Positions 10,615 to 18,464 of a DNA stretch of 35,218 bases are shown here, in pieces. The notes beneath the pieces are model-generated. The model did no database searches and was not told where the DNA came from. It saw only the letters and a program-made list of their open reading frames with translations. How positions within the stretch are numbered: position 1 is the first letter of the stretch; each line of letters starts with the position of its first letter. The position numbers were made by a program, and so were the translations under genes. Origin of the DNA: Billgrantia bachuensis (GTDB taxonomy: Bacteria; Pseudomonadota; Gammaproteobacteria; Pseudomonadales; Halomonadaceae); the NCBI RefSeq assembly GCF_011742165.1, contig NZ_JAAQTO010000027.1, forward strand, positions 1-35,218. The letters are read 5' to 3'.

Positions 10615-11730
10615 TTAGCTCACCAGGCGCGCGGGATCGACACTTTCAAGGCCGAAAGCTTCGGCCACGGCGCGGTAGGTGACCTGGCCGTCGTGCACGT
10701 TGAGCCCGGGCAGGAAGTGCGCATCGTCGGCCAGCGCCCGCTTCCAGCCCTTGTCGGCCAGGGCGATGACAAACGGCAGGGTGGCGTTGGTCAGCGCTTG
10801 GGTCGAGGTGCGCGCCACCGCGCCCGGCATGTTGGCCACGCAGTAGTGGACGATTCCGTCGACGATATAGGTCGGCTCGGCATGGGTGGTCGCACGGCTG
10901 GTCTCGAAGCAGCCGCCCTGATCGATGGCCACGTCGACCAGCACGCTGCCAGGCTTCATGTTGGCGAGCATGGCACGGGTGATCAGCTTCGGCGCGGCAG
11001 CGCCGGGGATCAGTACCGCACCGACGATCAGGTCGCTCTCGCGCACCGCCTCGTCGATGGCGTCGGCGGTGGAGAAGACGGTCTTCATGCGGCCCTGGTA
11101 GCGGTCGTCGAGCACCTCGAGGCGCGGAATCGACTTGTCGAGTACAGTCACCTCGGCGCCCAGGCCCAGCGCCATGCGTGCGGCATTCTCGCCCACCACG
11201 CCGCCGCCGATCACGGTTACCTTGCCCGGCGCCACGCCGGGCACGCCCGGCAGCAGCACGCCGGAACCGCCCTGAGCCTTCTCCAGGCTGTGAGCGCCAG
11301 CCTGAATGGCCATGCGACCGGCCACGGTGCTCATGGGTGCCAGCAGCGGCAGGCCGCCCTGGCGGTCAGTCACGGTTTCGTAGGCGATGCAGGTGGCCCC
11401 GCTCTCCATCAGGCCACGAGTCAGTTTCTCCTCGGCCGCCAGGTGCAGGTAGGTGAACAGGGTCTGGCCACGGGAAAGGCGAGCCACTTCTTCCGACTGC
11501 GGCTCCTTGACCTTGAGAATCAGCTCGGCCCCGCTCCACAGGGTATCGACGTTCGCTTCGAGCCGGGCGCCGGCCGCCTCAAAATCGGCATCGGAGAAAC
11601 CAGCCCCTTCCCCGGCGCCCACCTGAACGGTTACCGAATGCCCTCGCGTCGCCAGCTCCCGCGCCCCCGTGGGAGTCAAGGCGACGCGATACTCATGGTT
11701 CTTGATTTCCTTCGGCACGGCAATCTTCAT
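10615..11730 (-). CDS. ald: Alanine dehydrogenase
   Basis: A 371-residue NAD-dependent alanine dehydrogenase, interconverting L-alanine and pyruvate plus ammonia. The N-terminus [20 protein letters not shown] is the family signature, and the Rossmann motif ([20 protein letters not shown]) is near residue 170. The C-terminal half with [24 protein letters not shown] is also diagnostic. I start at 11730, where AGGAGGT stands five bases upstream; an upstream in-frame ATG (11757) would add nine residues and ignore that site. With malic enzyme it meets central metabolism at pyruvate. Ald genes are often under Lrp-type control; an AT-rich upstream region would suit that, but no regulator gene is adjacent. 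Confidence 0.95.
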   Translation of the reverse strand: MKIAVPKEIKNHEYRVALTPTGARELATRGHSVTVQVGAGEGAGFSDADFEAAGARLEANVDTLWSGAELILKVKEPQSEEVARLSRGQTLFTYLHLAAEEKLTRGLMESGATCIAYETVTDRQGGLPLLAPMSTVAGRMAIQAGAHSLEKAQGGSGVLLPGVPGVAPGKVTVIGGGVVGENAARMALGLGAEVTVLDKSIPRLEVLDDRYQGRMKTVFSTADAIDEAVRESDLIVGAVLIPGAAAPKLITRAMLANMKPGSVLVDVAIDQGGCFETSRATTHAEPTYIVDGIVHYCVANMPGAVARTSTQALTNATLPFVIALADKGWKRALADDAHFLPGLNVHDGQVTYRAVAEAFGLESVDPARLVS

Positions 11731-11903
11731 GGGGCACCTCCTGAGCGTCTGCTGCATGTTGTTAGGTATACGACACGCGCATTACAGCACAGGCAGTCCA
11801 AACATGAAGCACAGGAAAATAACAACGGCAAAAATCCATGAAAAGCCGTTCGTTAGAAGAAAATCAGTTCAACAGGCCCAATCCTGACAAAAAAATCTCA
11901 GCA
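11731..11903. promoter_or_regulatory. AT-rich leader region of ald
   Basis: 173 bases, clearly richer in A and T than the rest of the window, with A runs near 11815-11825 and 11887-11893. It must hold the ald promoter and the 3' end of the thioesterase transcript. I cannot fix a promoter or an operator. On the minus strand the thioesterase stop is followed by GAGATTTTTTTG, which is T-rich but lacks a good stem. Confidence 0.45.
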
Positions 11904-12344
11904 TCACTCGACAATGAGCGCACCGCCGTAGACTGACACATACTCCTCAGGCAGTCGCCGCGGACGCCCGCTGGAAAGCTCGATACAGGCGAAGCGGGTA
12001 CGTGCCCGCAACAGCGTGCGACCGTCATCGGGACGAATGAGCTGGAAACGCCGTGTCAGAGTAAGGCGGCCGTCGCAGCCGACGATCCAGGTCGCCAGTT
12101 GCAGGCGCTCCCCCTGGAAGGCCGGCGCGAGGTAATCGAGTTCATGGCGATGCACGGCCATCGCGCGGTCCAGCTCGCGATAGCGGGCCAGGTTCAGCCC
12201 CAGATGCTCCGAGTGGGCCCAGCTTACCTGCTCGACCCAGCGCAGGTACTCGGCATTATTGGCGTGGCTGTACTCGTCGATGGCCGAGGCGGCCACCTCA
12301 AGCTCAATGACGAAAGGGTCGGGAAGGTCCCACTCCTGTGGCAT
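11904..12344 (-). CDS. Acyl-CoA thioesterase, 4HBT hotdog family
   Basis: A 146-residue single hotdog-fold protein of the 4-hydroxybenzoyl-CoA thioesterase/YbgC type, expected to hydrolyse acyl-CoA thioesters in the cytoplasm. The N-terminal active-site helix reads IDEYSHANNAEYLRWVEQ (about residues 22-39), matching the family's D-x-Y/F-x-H-x-N-N-x-x-Y pattern, and the region about 95-115 (LTLTRRFQLIRPDDGRTLLRA) fits the hotdog beta strands. AAGGAG stands before the ATG at 12344. The tol-pal genes that normally flank YbgC are absent, so I do not use that name. It follows the DUF2007 gene by 33 bases on the same strand and is probably co-transcribed. Confidence 0.85.
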   Translation of the reverse strand: MPQEWDLPDPFVIELEVAASAIDEYSHANNAEYLRWVEQVSWAHSEHLGLNLARYRELDRAMAVHRHELDYLAPAFQGERLQLATWIVGCDGRLTLTRRFQLIRPDDGRTLLRARTRFACIELSSGRPRRLPEEYVSVYGGALIVE

Positions 12345-12377
12345 GACGCTCTCCTTGGCTGGGTTGAACCGGATGGA

Positions 12378-12689
12378 TCAGTCTCTCGGCGTGCCGCAGC
12401 ACCAACAGGTCTCGAACGCCCCCTCCAGCGCCTCGCCGCAGTGGGAGCAGCGCCAGTCCGGCGCTTCGCTGCTGCCCGTCATGGCAGTGTGGATCAACGC
12501 CTCGGCACGTTCGCGGTTGTGCGCTGCCACCCATACTTCGGGCTCGCATTCGCCCAGCGGCAGCTCGCCGGCACTGCCGCCCAGCACCATGTTGCGCAAC
12601 TCCACGGGAACGCCCGCCGCGGCCAGTACGTTGCGCACGTGGCTGACCAGCAGAGAATTGGAATGGGCGAAAACGCGAACGTAGCTCAT
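12378..12689 (-). CDS. DUF2007 protein with C-terminal zinc ribbon
   Basis: A 103-residue protein. Residues 1-60 (VRVFAHSNSLLVSHVRNVLAAAGVPVELRN...) match the DUF2007 'putative signal transducing protein' fold, a ferredoxin-like domain with ACT-like features. The last 25 residues are a two-knuckle zinc ribbon, WRCSHCGEALEGAFETCWCCG, with CxxC pairs. No activity is known. The GTG at 12692 and ATG at 12689 are adjacent; I take the ATG. No Shine-Dalgarno is visible, and the upstream region is the palindromic element ending at 12701, only 11 bases away, so translation initiation may depend on that structure or on read-through from rlmI. Confidence 0.8.
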   Translation of the reverse strand: MSYVRVFAHSNSLLVSHVRNVLAAAGVPVELRNMVLGGSAGELPLGECEPEVWVAAHNRERAEALIHTAMTGSSEAPDWRCSHCGEALEGAFETCWCCGTPRD

Positions 12690-12700
12690 CACTAAGCCGA

Positions 12701-12821
12701 AGAAATTAGCGAGCGAAGGCCAGACAAGGCAAAAATTGGCGAGAAAGCGGAGTTTACGAGTCTATAAATGAGCATTTCGAGCCTATTTTTAACGCAGTAT
12801 GGCCGAGCGCAGCAATTTTCT
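12701..12821. repeat. Large imperfect palindrome, copy A' of the four-member family
   Basis: AGAAATTAGCGAGCG at the left end pairs with CGAGCGCAGCAATTTTCT at the right. The central module CGGAGTTTAC...TAAATGAG starts at 12748. It ends two bases before the stop codon of rlmI (minus strand) and begins 11 bases upstream of the DUF2007 start codon, so it fills the whole rlmI-DUF2007 gap. Confidence 0.87.
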
Positions 12822-12823
12822 AT

Positions 12824-14014
12824 TCAGTCCCGGAAGACACGAACGCCCAGGGCCTTCAGGTAGGCGGTTTCAGGAATGGCCGGATGCACCGGATGGTCCG
12901 CCGCCTGATGGCCCTGGTAGATCACCTGGCCGTGGCGATCCTGATGGCGCACCGCACCGCGCACCACCTCGACCAGCCGCTCCTGGGCCAGGTGCATGGA
13001 GCACGAAGCCGAAAGCAGCAGTCCGTCGCGCCCCAGCAGGCGCATCGCCTCGCGGTTGAGCTTGGCATAGGCGCGCTCACCGTTGGGAATGTCCTTGCGC
13101 TTCTTGATGAAAGCCGGCGGGTCGAGGATCACCACGTCGAACTGCTCGCCGTCGGCCTTGAGTGCGGCCAGCGCCTCGAAGGCATCGGCCTCGCCCACCG
13201 CCACCTGCTCGTGCAGGCCATTCAGGGCCGCGTTCTCGGCCACATGCTCCAAGGCCTGGGCGCTGGCATCGATGCACAACACTTCGCTGGCACCGTGAGC
13301 CGCCGCCTGTACGCCCCAGCCGCCGATGTAGCTGAACACGTCCAGCACCCGCTTGCCGGCCACCAGGCCATTGAGCCAGGCGCGGTTGGCGCGGTGATCG
13401 AAGAACCAGCCGGTCTTCTGCCCATCGAGCACCGGCACGTGGAAGCGAACGCCGTTCTCCTCCATCGGCACCGGGCCGTCGAGCTCGCCCTTGGCCACGG
13501 TGACCTGGCGCTCCAACTGCTCCTTGCGACGCCCGGAGGAGTCGTTCTTGAACACGATGACCCGCGGCGAAAGCACCTTGTCCAGCGCAGCGACAACCTC
13601 CTCGGCCAGGCGCTCCATGCCCAGAGTGTTGAGCTGTACCACCAGCACGTCATCGAAACGGTCGACGATCAAGCCCGGCAGCAGATCGCCCTCGCCGTGT
13701 ACCAGCCGGTAGAACGGCTTGGCATAGAGCCGCTGGCGCAGGGCCACTGCCTGGTTGAAGCGATGTACCAACAGCGAGCGGTCGAGGCGCATGGCTGGGT
13801 CGCGTGACACCACCCGGGCGCAGATCAGCGAGTTGGGATTGACGTAGGCCACCCCCATCGCCTTGCCATTGGCAGCTTCGACGATCGCCTGACCGCCCGG
13901 TTCGAGGCCCTTGAGCGGCGTGACCTCGATATCGACCTCGTTGGAGTAGAGCCACAGGTGGCCGGCCTTGAGGCGGCGATCGGCATTCTTCTTGAGGCGC
14001 AGGGTCTGGGTCAT
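12824..14014 (-). CDS. rlmI: 23S rRNA m5C methyltransferase, RlmI family
   Basis: A 396-residue SAM-dependent methyltransferase of the RlmI type, which in E. coli makes 5-methylcytosine at position 1962 of 23S rRNA. The N-terminal PUA-like RNA-binding domain (LRLKKNADRRLKAGHLWLYSNEV, residues 4-26) is followed by the EEHEH region and a Rossmann methyltransferase domain with VLDVFSYIGGWGVQAAAHGA and the LDPPAFIKKRKD and ASCSMHL motifs; the latter serine-cysteine segment holds the catalytic cysteine. I start at ATG 14014 (MTQTLRL) because the family begins there; the ORF extends 13 codons upstream without support. It lies between two palindromic elements, downstream of mutM on the same strand. 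Confidence 0.9.
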   Translation of the reverse strand: MTQTLRLKKNADRRLKAGHLWLYSNEVDIEVTPLKGLEPGGQAIVEAANGKAMGVAYVNPNSLICARVVSRDPAMRLDRSLLVHRFNQAVALRQRLYAKPFYRLVHGEGDLLPGLIVDRFDDVLVVQLNTLGMERLAEEVVAALDKVLSPRVIVFKNDSSGRRKEQLERQVTVAKGELDGPVPMEENGVRFHVPVLDGQKTGWFFDHRANRAWLNGLVAGKRVLDVFSYIGGWGVQAAAHGASEVLCIDASAQALEHVAENAALNGLHEQVAVGEADAFEALAALKADGEQFDVVILDPPAFIKKRKDIPNGERAYAKLNREAMRLLGRDGLLLSASCSMHLAQERLVEVVRGAVRHQDRHGQVIYQGHQAADHPVHPAIPETAYLKALGVRVFRD

Positions 14015-14041
14015 GATTGGTCTCGGTAAAATTGATACTAC

Positions 14042-14197
14042 GGAACGCTGCACAAATCAGCGAGCGAGATGAAGCACAAGGCGCACGGAGCACAGGAACC
14101 GGAGCATATGGGTTATATGTGAGGATTCCGACGGTCCGACGCTTCGGCACCTCGCAACGCAGTGATTCGCGCGCACAGCCATTTGTGCAGTGTTTCC
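14042..14197. repeat. Large imperfect palindrome, copy B of the four-member family
   Basis: GGAACGCTGCACAAAT (14042-14057) pairs with ATTTGTGCAGTGTTTCC (14181-14197). The central module CCGGAG...TGTGAGGATTCCGACGG starts at 14099 and matches that of the copy at 29736. Its right arm overlaps by one base the TAG stop codon of mutM on the minus strand, and its left end lies 27 bases before the rlmI start. Confidence 0.87.
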
Positions 14198-15021
14198 TAA
14201 CGTTGGCAGGCAGGACAGAAGACACTAGCCCGTTGTCCCAGCGTCACCAGCCGCAGCTCGCCATTGCAACGCCGGCAGCCCTGGCCATGACGGCCATAGA
14301 CATTGAGGCGCTGCTTGAAATAGCCCGGCTCACCAGTGCCGCTGACGAAGTCGCGCAGCGTGGTACCGCCCTGGGTGATGGCCGCCGCCAGCACCTCGCG
14401 AATCGCCGCTGCCAGGTGCTCGTAGCGCTCGCGGGAGATACGGCCCGCCGCCCGGCGAGGATCGATGCCGGCCAGGAACAGCGCCTCGCTGGCATAGATG
14501 TTGCCCACGCCGACGACTACCGCATTGTCCATCAGGAACGGCTTGACCGCCATGCGTCGACCGCGTGCGAGCCGATAGAGCCGCTCACCGTCGAAGGCCT
14601 CCGACAGCGGTTCGGGGCCCAGGTTTGCCAGCCGTGGGTCGGATTCGGGCGTACCGGCCAGCCAGTCGACGAAGCCAAAGCGGCGTGGATCGTGATAGCG
14701 CAGGATGGCGCCATCGTCGAACACCAGGTCGATGTGGTCGTGCTTCTTGGGCAACTCGCCCAGCCGGGCGATGCGCAGGCTGCCCGACATGCCCAGATGC
14801 CAGATCAGGCTTCCGGTACGCTCACCCTCGACGGGCAGCAGCAGATACTTGGCGCGGCGGGACAGGGTGCCGAGGCGCGAGCCCACCAGGCGGTCGATGA
14901 AGTCTCCAGGCACCGGCACGCGCAGGCGCGACTGGCGCACGATTGCCTCGACGATTTCACGCCTCTCCACGTGGGGGGCGATACCGCGCCGGGTGGTCTC
15001 GACTTCGGGCAGCTCGGGCAT
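14197..15021 (-). CDS. mutM: Formamidopyrimidine-DNA glycosylase
   Basis: A 274-residue bifunctional base-excision enzyme removing 8-oxoguanine and formamidopyrimidines. It begins [13 protein letters not shown], where Pro2 becomes the catalytic N-terminal nucleophile after removal of methionine; this fixes the start at 15021, not at the longer ORF start at 15153. Lys in the [19 protein letters not shown] region, the helix-two-turn-helix segment with [13 protein letters not shown], and the C-terminal zinc finger CRRCNG...VFCPACQR are intact. It follows rpmB-rpmG on the same strand, as in E. coli, with a strong hairpin between, so part of its expression may be read-through. Confidence 0.97.
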   Translation of the reverse strand: MPELPEVETTRRGIAPHVERREIVEAIVRQSRLRVPVPGDFIDRLVGSRLGTLSRRAKYLLLPVEGERTGSLIWHLGMSGSLRIARLGELPKKHDHIDLVFDDGAILRYHDPRRFGFVDWLAGTPESDPRLANLGPEPLSEAFDGERLYRLARGRRMAVKPFLMDNAVVVGVGNIYASEALFLAGIDPRRAAGRISRERYEHLAAAIREVLAAAITQGGTTLRDFVSGTGEPGYFKQRLNVYGRHGQGCRRCNGELRLVTLGQRASVFCPACQR

Positions 15022-15049
15022 GGCGAGGAAAATCCGGGAAATAGATACG

Positions 15050-15079
15050 CCTGAACCCGACCGCAGGGCCGGGTTCAGG
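15050..15079 (-). terminator. rpmBG terminator or attenuator before mutM
   Basis: A 10-bp perfect stem, CCTGAACCCG with CGGGTTCAGG, around a GC-rich loop, 84 bases after the rpmG stop and 28 bases before the mutM start. It has no long T run, so it may end most rpmBG transcripts while letting some read into mutM. Confidence 0.65.
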
Positions 15080-15162
15080 AGGACAGGTCTTGCTACCTGC
15101 GGCTGGAAGCCATCAAGTCGAACCGATGATGTCCGGCGCCAACGGGCGGACATCGAATCGGC

Positions 15163-15318
15163 TTACTTGATCTTGGCTTCCTTGTACATCACGTGCTTGC
15201 GGACGACCGGATCGAATTTCTTGAATTCGAGCTTATCCGGGGTGTTCCGCTTGTTCTTGTCGGTGGTGTAGAAGTGACCGGTACCGGCACTGGACACCAG
15301 CTTGATCTTGTCACGCAT
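15163..15318 (-). CDS. rpmG: 50S ribosomal protein L33
   Basis: A 51-residue ribosomal protein, [20 protein letters not shown] at the N-terminus and [14 protein letters not shown] at the C-terminus, both characteristic of L33. It has the cysteine-free form of the protein (zinc-independent), since no CxxC pair is present. It lies 25 bases after rpmB on the same strand, the near-universal gammaproteobacterial rpmB-rpmG pair. Confidence 0.96.
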   Translation of the reverse strand: MRDKIKLVSSAGTGHFYTTDKNKRNTPDKLEFKKFDPVVRKHVMYKEAKIK

Positions 15319-15343
15319 GGCTGCTTACTCCCTGAATGGTCGC

Positions 15344-15580
15344 TTAGACGGCTTCGCCGCGCTTGCGGATGTCGCTGAGCACCGCGTCGATGCCCTTCTT
15401 GTCGATGATGCGCATACCCTTGGAAGAGATGCGCAGCTTGACGAAGCGATTCTCCGACTCCACCCAGAAGCGATGGGTGTGCAGGTTCGGCAAGAAGCGA
15501 CGACGAGTCTTGCGCTGGGAGTGTGAAACGTTGTTACCAGTCACCGGGCGCTTGCCGGTAACCTGACATACTTTGGACAT
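15344..15580 (-). CDS. rpmB: 50S ribosomal protein L28
   Basis: A 78-residue ribosomal protein starting [20 protein letters not shown] and continuing with the usual [20 protein letters not shown] stretch. I start at 15580, just after the GGAGGC Shine-Dalgarno; the four extra upstream codons in the open frame cover that site. It is first gene of the rpmB-rpmG pair, driven by the promoter at 15692-15720, with a leader of about 110 bases. Confidence 0.97.
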   Translation of the reverse strand: MSKVCQVTGKRPVTGNNVSHSQRKTRRRFLPNLHTHRFWVESENRFVKLRISSKGMRIIDKKGIDAVLSDIRKRGEAV

Positions 15581-15691
15581 GGGAGCCTCCAACCGCTTGG
15601 CCAGGTGGTCAAACCTGAGTGTTCAAAACCTGTCGGGCAAACCGGGAACGACCCCGTTGTCATTTGACCCAAGGGAATTCAAAGGCTGCAC

Positions 15692-15720
15692 TTTATAGCA
15701 GAGTGCGCCCCGGCAGGCAA
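15692..15720 (-). promoter_or_regulatory. Sigma-70-type promoter for rpmB-rpmG
   Basis: On the minus strand TTGCCT (15720-15715) and TATAAA (15697-15692) are separated by exactly 17 bases. Each differs from consensus (TTGACA, TATAAT) by one or two bases. It lies in the radC-rpmB gap, about 110 bases before the rpmB start, so rpmBG need not depend on radC transcription. Confidence 0.75.
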
Positions 15721-15751
15721 TAGTAGGCGCGTATTCTACACTCCCTGCTTC

Positions 15752-16426
15752 CTAAAGCCACCCTCTCTCCGCAAACGACACCACCTCACCGTCACCCACG
15801 ACGAAGTGATCCAGCACGCGGATCTCGAACAGGCCCAGCGCCTCGCGCAGCCGTTCGGTGATGCGCCGGTCGGCATCGGAGGGTTCGGCCACGCCCGAGG
15901 GGTGGTTGTGAGCAAAAATGATCGCCCCGGCCCCCAGCTCCAGCGCCCGGCGTGCCACTTCGCGGGGATAGACCGAGGCACTGTCCAGCGTGCCGCGGAA
16001 CAGCGACTCGAAACGGATCACGCGGTGCTGGGTGTCGAGGAACAATGCAGCGAACTCCTCGTGCCCCAGATGGCGCAACTGGGTGGCCAGGTAGGCGCGC
16101 ACCAGGGTCGGCGAGGTCAACGCATTGCCGCGGGCGAGCTGAGCGGCCAGGTGGCGCTTCGACAGTTCGAGAGTGGCCTGCAGCTGCACGAACTTGGCCG
16201 TGCCCAGGCCGCGCTCGGCGCAGAAACGCGCCTGGTCTGCCTCCAGTAGCTGGCGCAGACCGCCGAATGCCGTGAGCAGGTCGCGGGCGAGATCCACCGC
16301 CGAGCGCCCCGTCACGCCCACGCGCAGAAAAATCGCCAGCAACTCGGCGTCGGACAGTGCCTCGGCGCCCAGCGCCAGCAGTTTCTCCCGTGGCCGCTCG
16401 CCCTCAGGCCAGTTGCGAATCGACAT
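15752..16426 (-). CDS. radC: RadC/JAB-domain protein
   Basis: A 224-residue RadC-family protein. The N-terminal helix-hairpin-helix region ([25 protein letters not shown]) is followed by the JAB/MPN metalloprotease-like domain with its [14 protein letters not shown] motif (His173, His175, Asp185), the zinc-binding set. The name comes from an old DNA-repair allele later assigned elsewhere, so the true function is uncertain. I start at ATG 16426 after AAGGAG; the ORF extends nine more codons without support. It is divergent from coaBC, as in E. coli. Confidence 0.93.
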   Translation of the reverse strand: MSIRNWPEGERPREKLLALGAEALSDAELLAIFLRVGVTGRSAVDLARDLLTAFGGLRQLLEADQARFCAERGLGTAKFVQLQATLELSKRHLAAQLARGNALTSPTLVRAYLATQLRHLGHEEFAALFLDTQHRVIRFESLFRGTLDSASVYPREVARRALELGAGAIIFAHNHPSGVAEPSDADRRITERLREALGLFEIRVLDHFVVGDGEVVSFAERGWL

Positions 16427-16563
16427 CCCCTGTCTCCTTGCTACGCTTTCCATCGGTTAGTAGAAGTCAGGCATTGTAACCGACACGCAAGGAAGGCCGC
16501 GGCTGCGCAACTTCAACGGCAGTGGTAAGGTAAGAGGTCGGGTTTTTAGTTCAGGAAACTCTC
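16427..16563. promoter_or_regulatory. Divergent radC-coaBC promoter region
   Basis: 137 bases between the two start codons. It contains a TACAAT hexamer on the minus strand (16475-16480) that could be a radC -10 box, but no matching -35 at standard spacing. No coaBC promoter hexamers are convincing. Confidence 0.35.
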
Positions 16564-17847
16564 ATGACAACGCAGTCCGTCAATCTCGCCGGCCGGCGCA
16601 TTCTGCTCGGCATCAGTGCCGGCATCGCCGCCTACAAGAGCGCCCAGCTCGCCCGGCTGCTCAAGCAGGCGGGCTGCGAGGTACGCGTGGTCATGACCGA
16701 GGGCGCCCAGGCCTTCATCACCCCGCTGACGCTGCAGGCGCTTACCGGCGAGGCGGTGCGCACCTCGCTGCTCGACCCCGAAGCCGAGGCCGGCATGGGG
16801 CACATCGAGCTGGCGCGCTGGGCCGAGACGATCCTGATCGCCCCGGGCACCGCCGACCTGATGGCGCGCCTGGCCCAAGGCATGGCCGACGATCTGCTTA
16901 CCACCCTGTGCCTGGCCAGCGAAGCCGACAAGCTGATGGCACCGGCCATGAACCAGGCCATGTGGCGCCATCCCGCCACCCAACGCAACGCCTCCCGCCT
17001 AGAACAGGACGGCTGGCGGCTGTTGGGCCCAGCCAGCGGCGATCAGGCCTGCGGCGACGTGGGGCCGGGCCGCATGCTCGAGCCCGAGGCGATCGTGGCC
17101 GAGCTCATCCAGCCGGCCAGCGAGGCAGCGCACGACCAAGTCGCGCCATCCGAGAAAACCCCGGCCCAGGGCCTGCATATCGTGATCACGGCCGGCCCCA
17201 CACGCGAGCCACTGGATCCGGTGCGCTACCTTTCCAACCACAGTTCGGGAAAGATGGGCTTCGCCCTGGCCGGGGCCGCCGTCGAGCTCGGCGCGCAGGT
17301 TAGCCTGATCAGCGGCCCGGTGAGCCTGCCCACACCCGCGGGCGTGGCGCGCATCGACGTGGAGACGGCGCTGCAGATGCACGAGGCGAGCCGCCGTCTG
17401 GCGAGCGAGTGCGACATCTTCATCGGCTGCGCCGCGGTGGCCGATTACCGCGCCGAGGCGGCATCGGAGCACAAGATCAAGAAGCGCGATGGCGAGGATG
17501 GTCTGACCCTGAGGCTGATCAAGAATCCCGATATCATTGCCGATATCGCCAATGAGCGGGACGCGGCGGGAGGGCGCCCCTTCGTGGTGGGTTTCGCCGC
17601 GGAGACCCGCGACCTGGAGGCCTATGCCCGCGACAAGCTCAAGCGCAAGCGGCTGGACATGATCGTTGCAAACGACGTCTCTACCGAGGGGCTCGGCTTC
17701 GGCGCCGACGACAATGCCGCCCTGTTGCTATGGCGCGACGGCGAGGGTGAAGGTGGCGCGAGCCTGCCGCCGCAACCCAAGACCCGGCTTGCCAGGGCGG
17801 TGATCGAGCGGGCCCTCGGCTGCCTGTCGATCCCCCCAGTCCACTGA
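16564..17847 (+). CDS. coaBC: Bifunctional phosphopantothenoylcysteine decarboxylase/phosphopantothenate-cysteine ligase
   Basis: A 427-residue fusion catalysing two consecutive steps of coenzyme A synthesis. The N-terminal CoaC flavoprotein domain (about 1-190) has the catalytic His80 in GHIELARWA, the PAMN motif (Asn130) and the active-site Cys163 in QACGDVGPGRM. The C-terminal CoaB domain (from about 204) begins IVITAGPTREPLDPVRYLSN and keeps the KIKKRDGE lysine-rich segment. A CAGGA site precedes the ATG. Here CoaB and CoaC are in the usual bacterial order. dut follows after 42 bases. Confidence 0.97.
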   Translation: MTTQSVNLAGRRILLGISAGIAAYKSAQLARLLKQAGCEVRVVMTEGAQAFITPLTLQALTGEAVRTSLLDPEAEAGMGHIELARWAETILIAPGTADLMARLAQGMADDLLTTLCLASEADKLMAPAMNQAMWRHPATQRNASRLEQDGWRLLGPASGDQACGDVGPGRMLEPEAIVAELIQPASEAAHDQVAPSEKTPAQGLHIVITAGPTREPLDPVRYLSNHSSGKMGFALAGAAVELGAQVSLISGPVSLPTPAGVARIDVETALQMHEASRRLASECDIFIGCAAVADYRAEAASEHKIKKRDGEDGLTLRLIKNPDIIADIANERDAAGGRPFVVGFAAETRDLEAYARDKLKRKRLDMIVANDVSTEGLGFGADDNAALLLWRDGEGEGGASLPPQPKTRLARAVIERALGCLSIPPVH

Positions 17848-17889
17848 CACCGCATCCTGAACGAAGCAGCGAAACACTACGGAGCCCCG

Positions 17890-18372
17890 ATGTCCGACAC
17901 GACACCAAGCCCACACCTCAACCAGCCCCGTCTGGAGGTGAAGCTGCTCGACGAGCGGCTGCGCGATTACCTGCCCCGCTACGCAACCCTGGGCTCTGCG
18001 GGAATGGACCTGCGCGCCCTGCTCGACGAACCGCTGACGCTGGAGCCCGGCCAGTGCGAACTGGTCCGCACGGGACTCGCCATCCACATCGGCGATCCGG
18101 GACTTGCCGGGCTGATCCTGCCGCGCTCGGGTCTTGGCCACAAGCATGGCATCGTACTCGGCAACCTGGTGGGGCTGATCGATTCTGACTACCAGGGCGA
18201 GTTGATGATCTCGACCTGGAACCGCGGCAACAGCACCTTCGTACTGGAGCCGTTCGAACGCCTGGCCCAGTATGTGCTGGTACCGGTGGTACAAGCCGAA
18301 CTCGAGGTCGTCGACGACTTCGAGACCAGCCTGCGGGGTGAAGGCGGCTTCGGCAGCTCGGGGCGCCACTGA
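17890..18372 (+). CDS. dut: dUTP diphosphatase
   Basis: A 160-residue trimeric dUTPase that hydrolyses dUTP to dUMP, limiting uracil in DNA and feeding dTMP synthesis. All five family motifs are visible: AGMDLRA (37-43), PRSGLG (78-83), [11 protein letters not shown] (95-105), the short motif 4 around ERLAQ, and the C-terminal arm [10 protein letters not shown] (149-158). It sits in a row coaBC-dut-algC-argB-slmA on the plus strand. Confidence 0.97.
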   Translation: MSDTTPSPHLNQPRLEVKLLDERLRDYLPRYATLGSAGMDLRALLDEPLTLEPGQCELVRTGLAIHIGDPGLAGLILPRSGLGHKHGIVLGNLVGLIDSDYQGELMISTWNRGNSTFVLEPFERLAQYVLVPVVQAELEVVDDFETSLRGEGGFGSSGRH

Positions 18373-18464
18373 CGTCCGCCGGCCGTCCCAGGGAACGGGA
18401 CCGTCCGGCAGCGCACTCGCAACCTGGCACACATGAACTCATCTCTGTCTGACAAGGAACCGCT

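Noticed and set aside
9048..10682. A 544-codon open frame on the plus strand opposite trpS
   Set aside because: Opposite frame of trpS running on into repeats; contains no recognisable domain.
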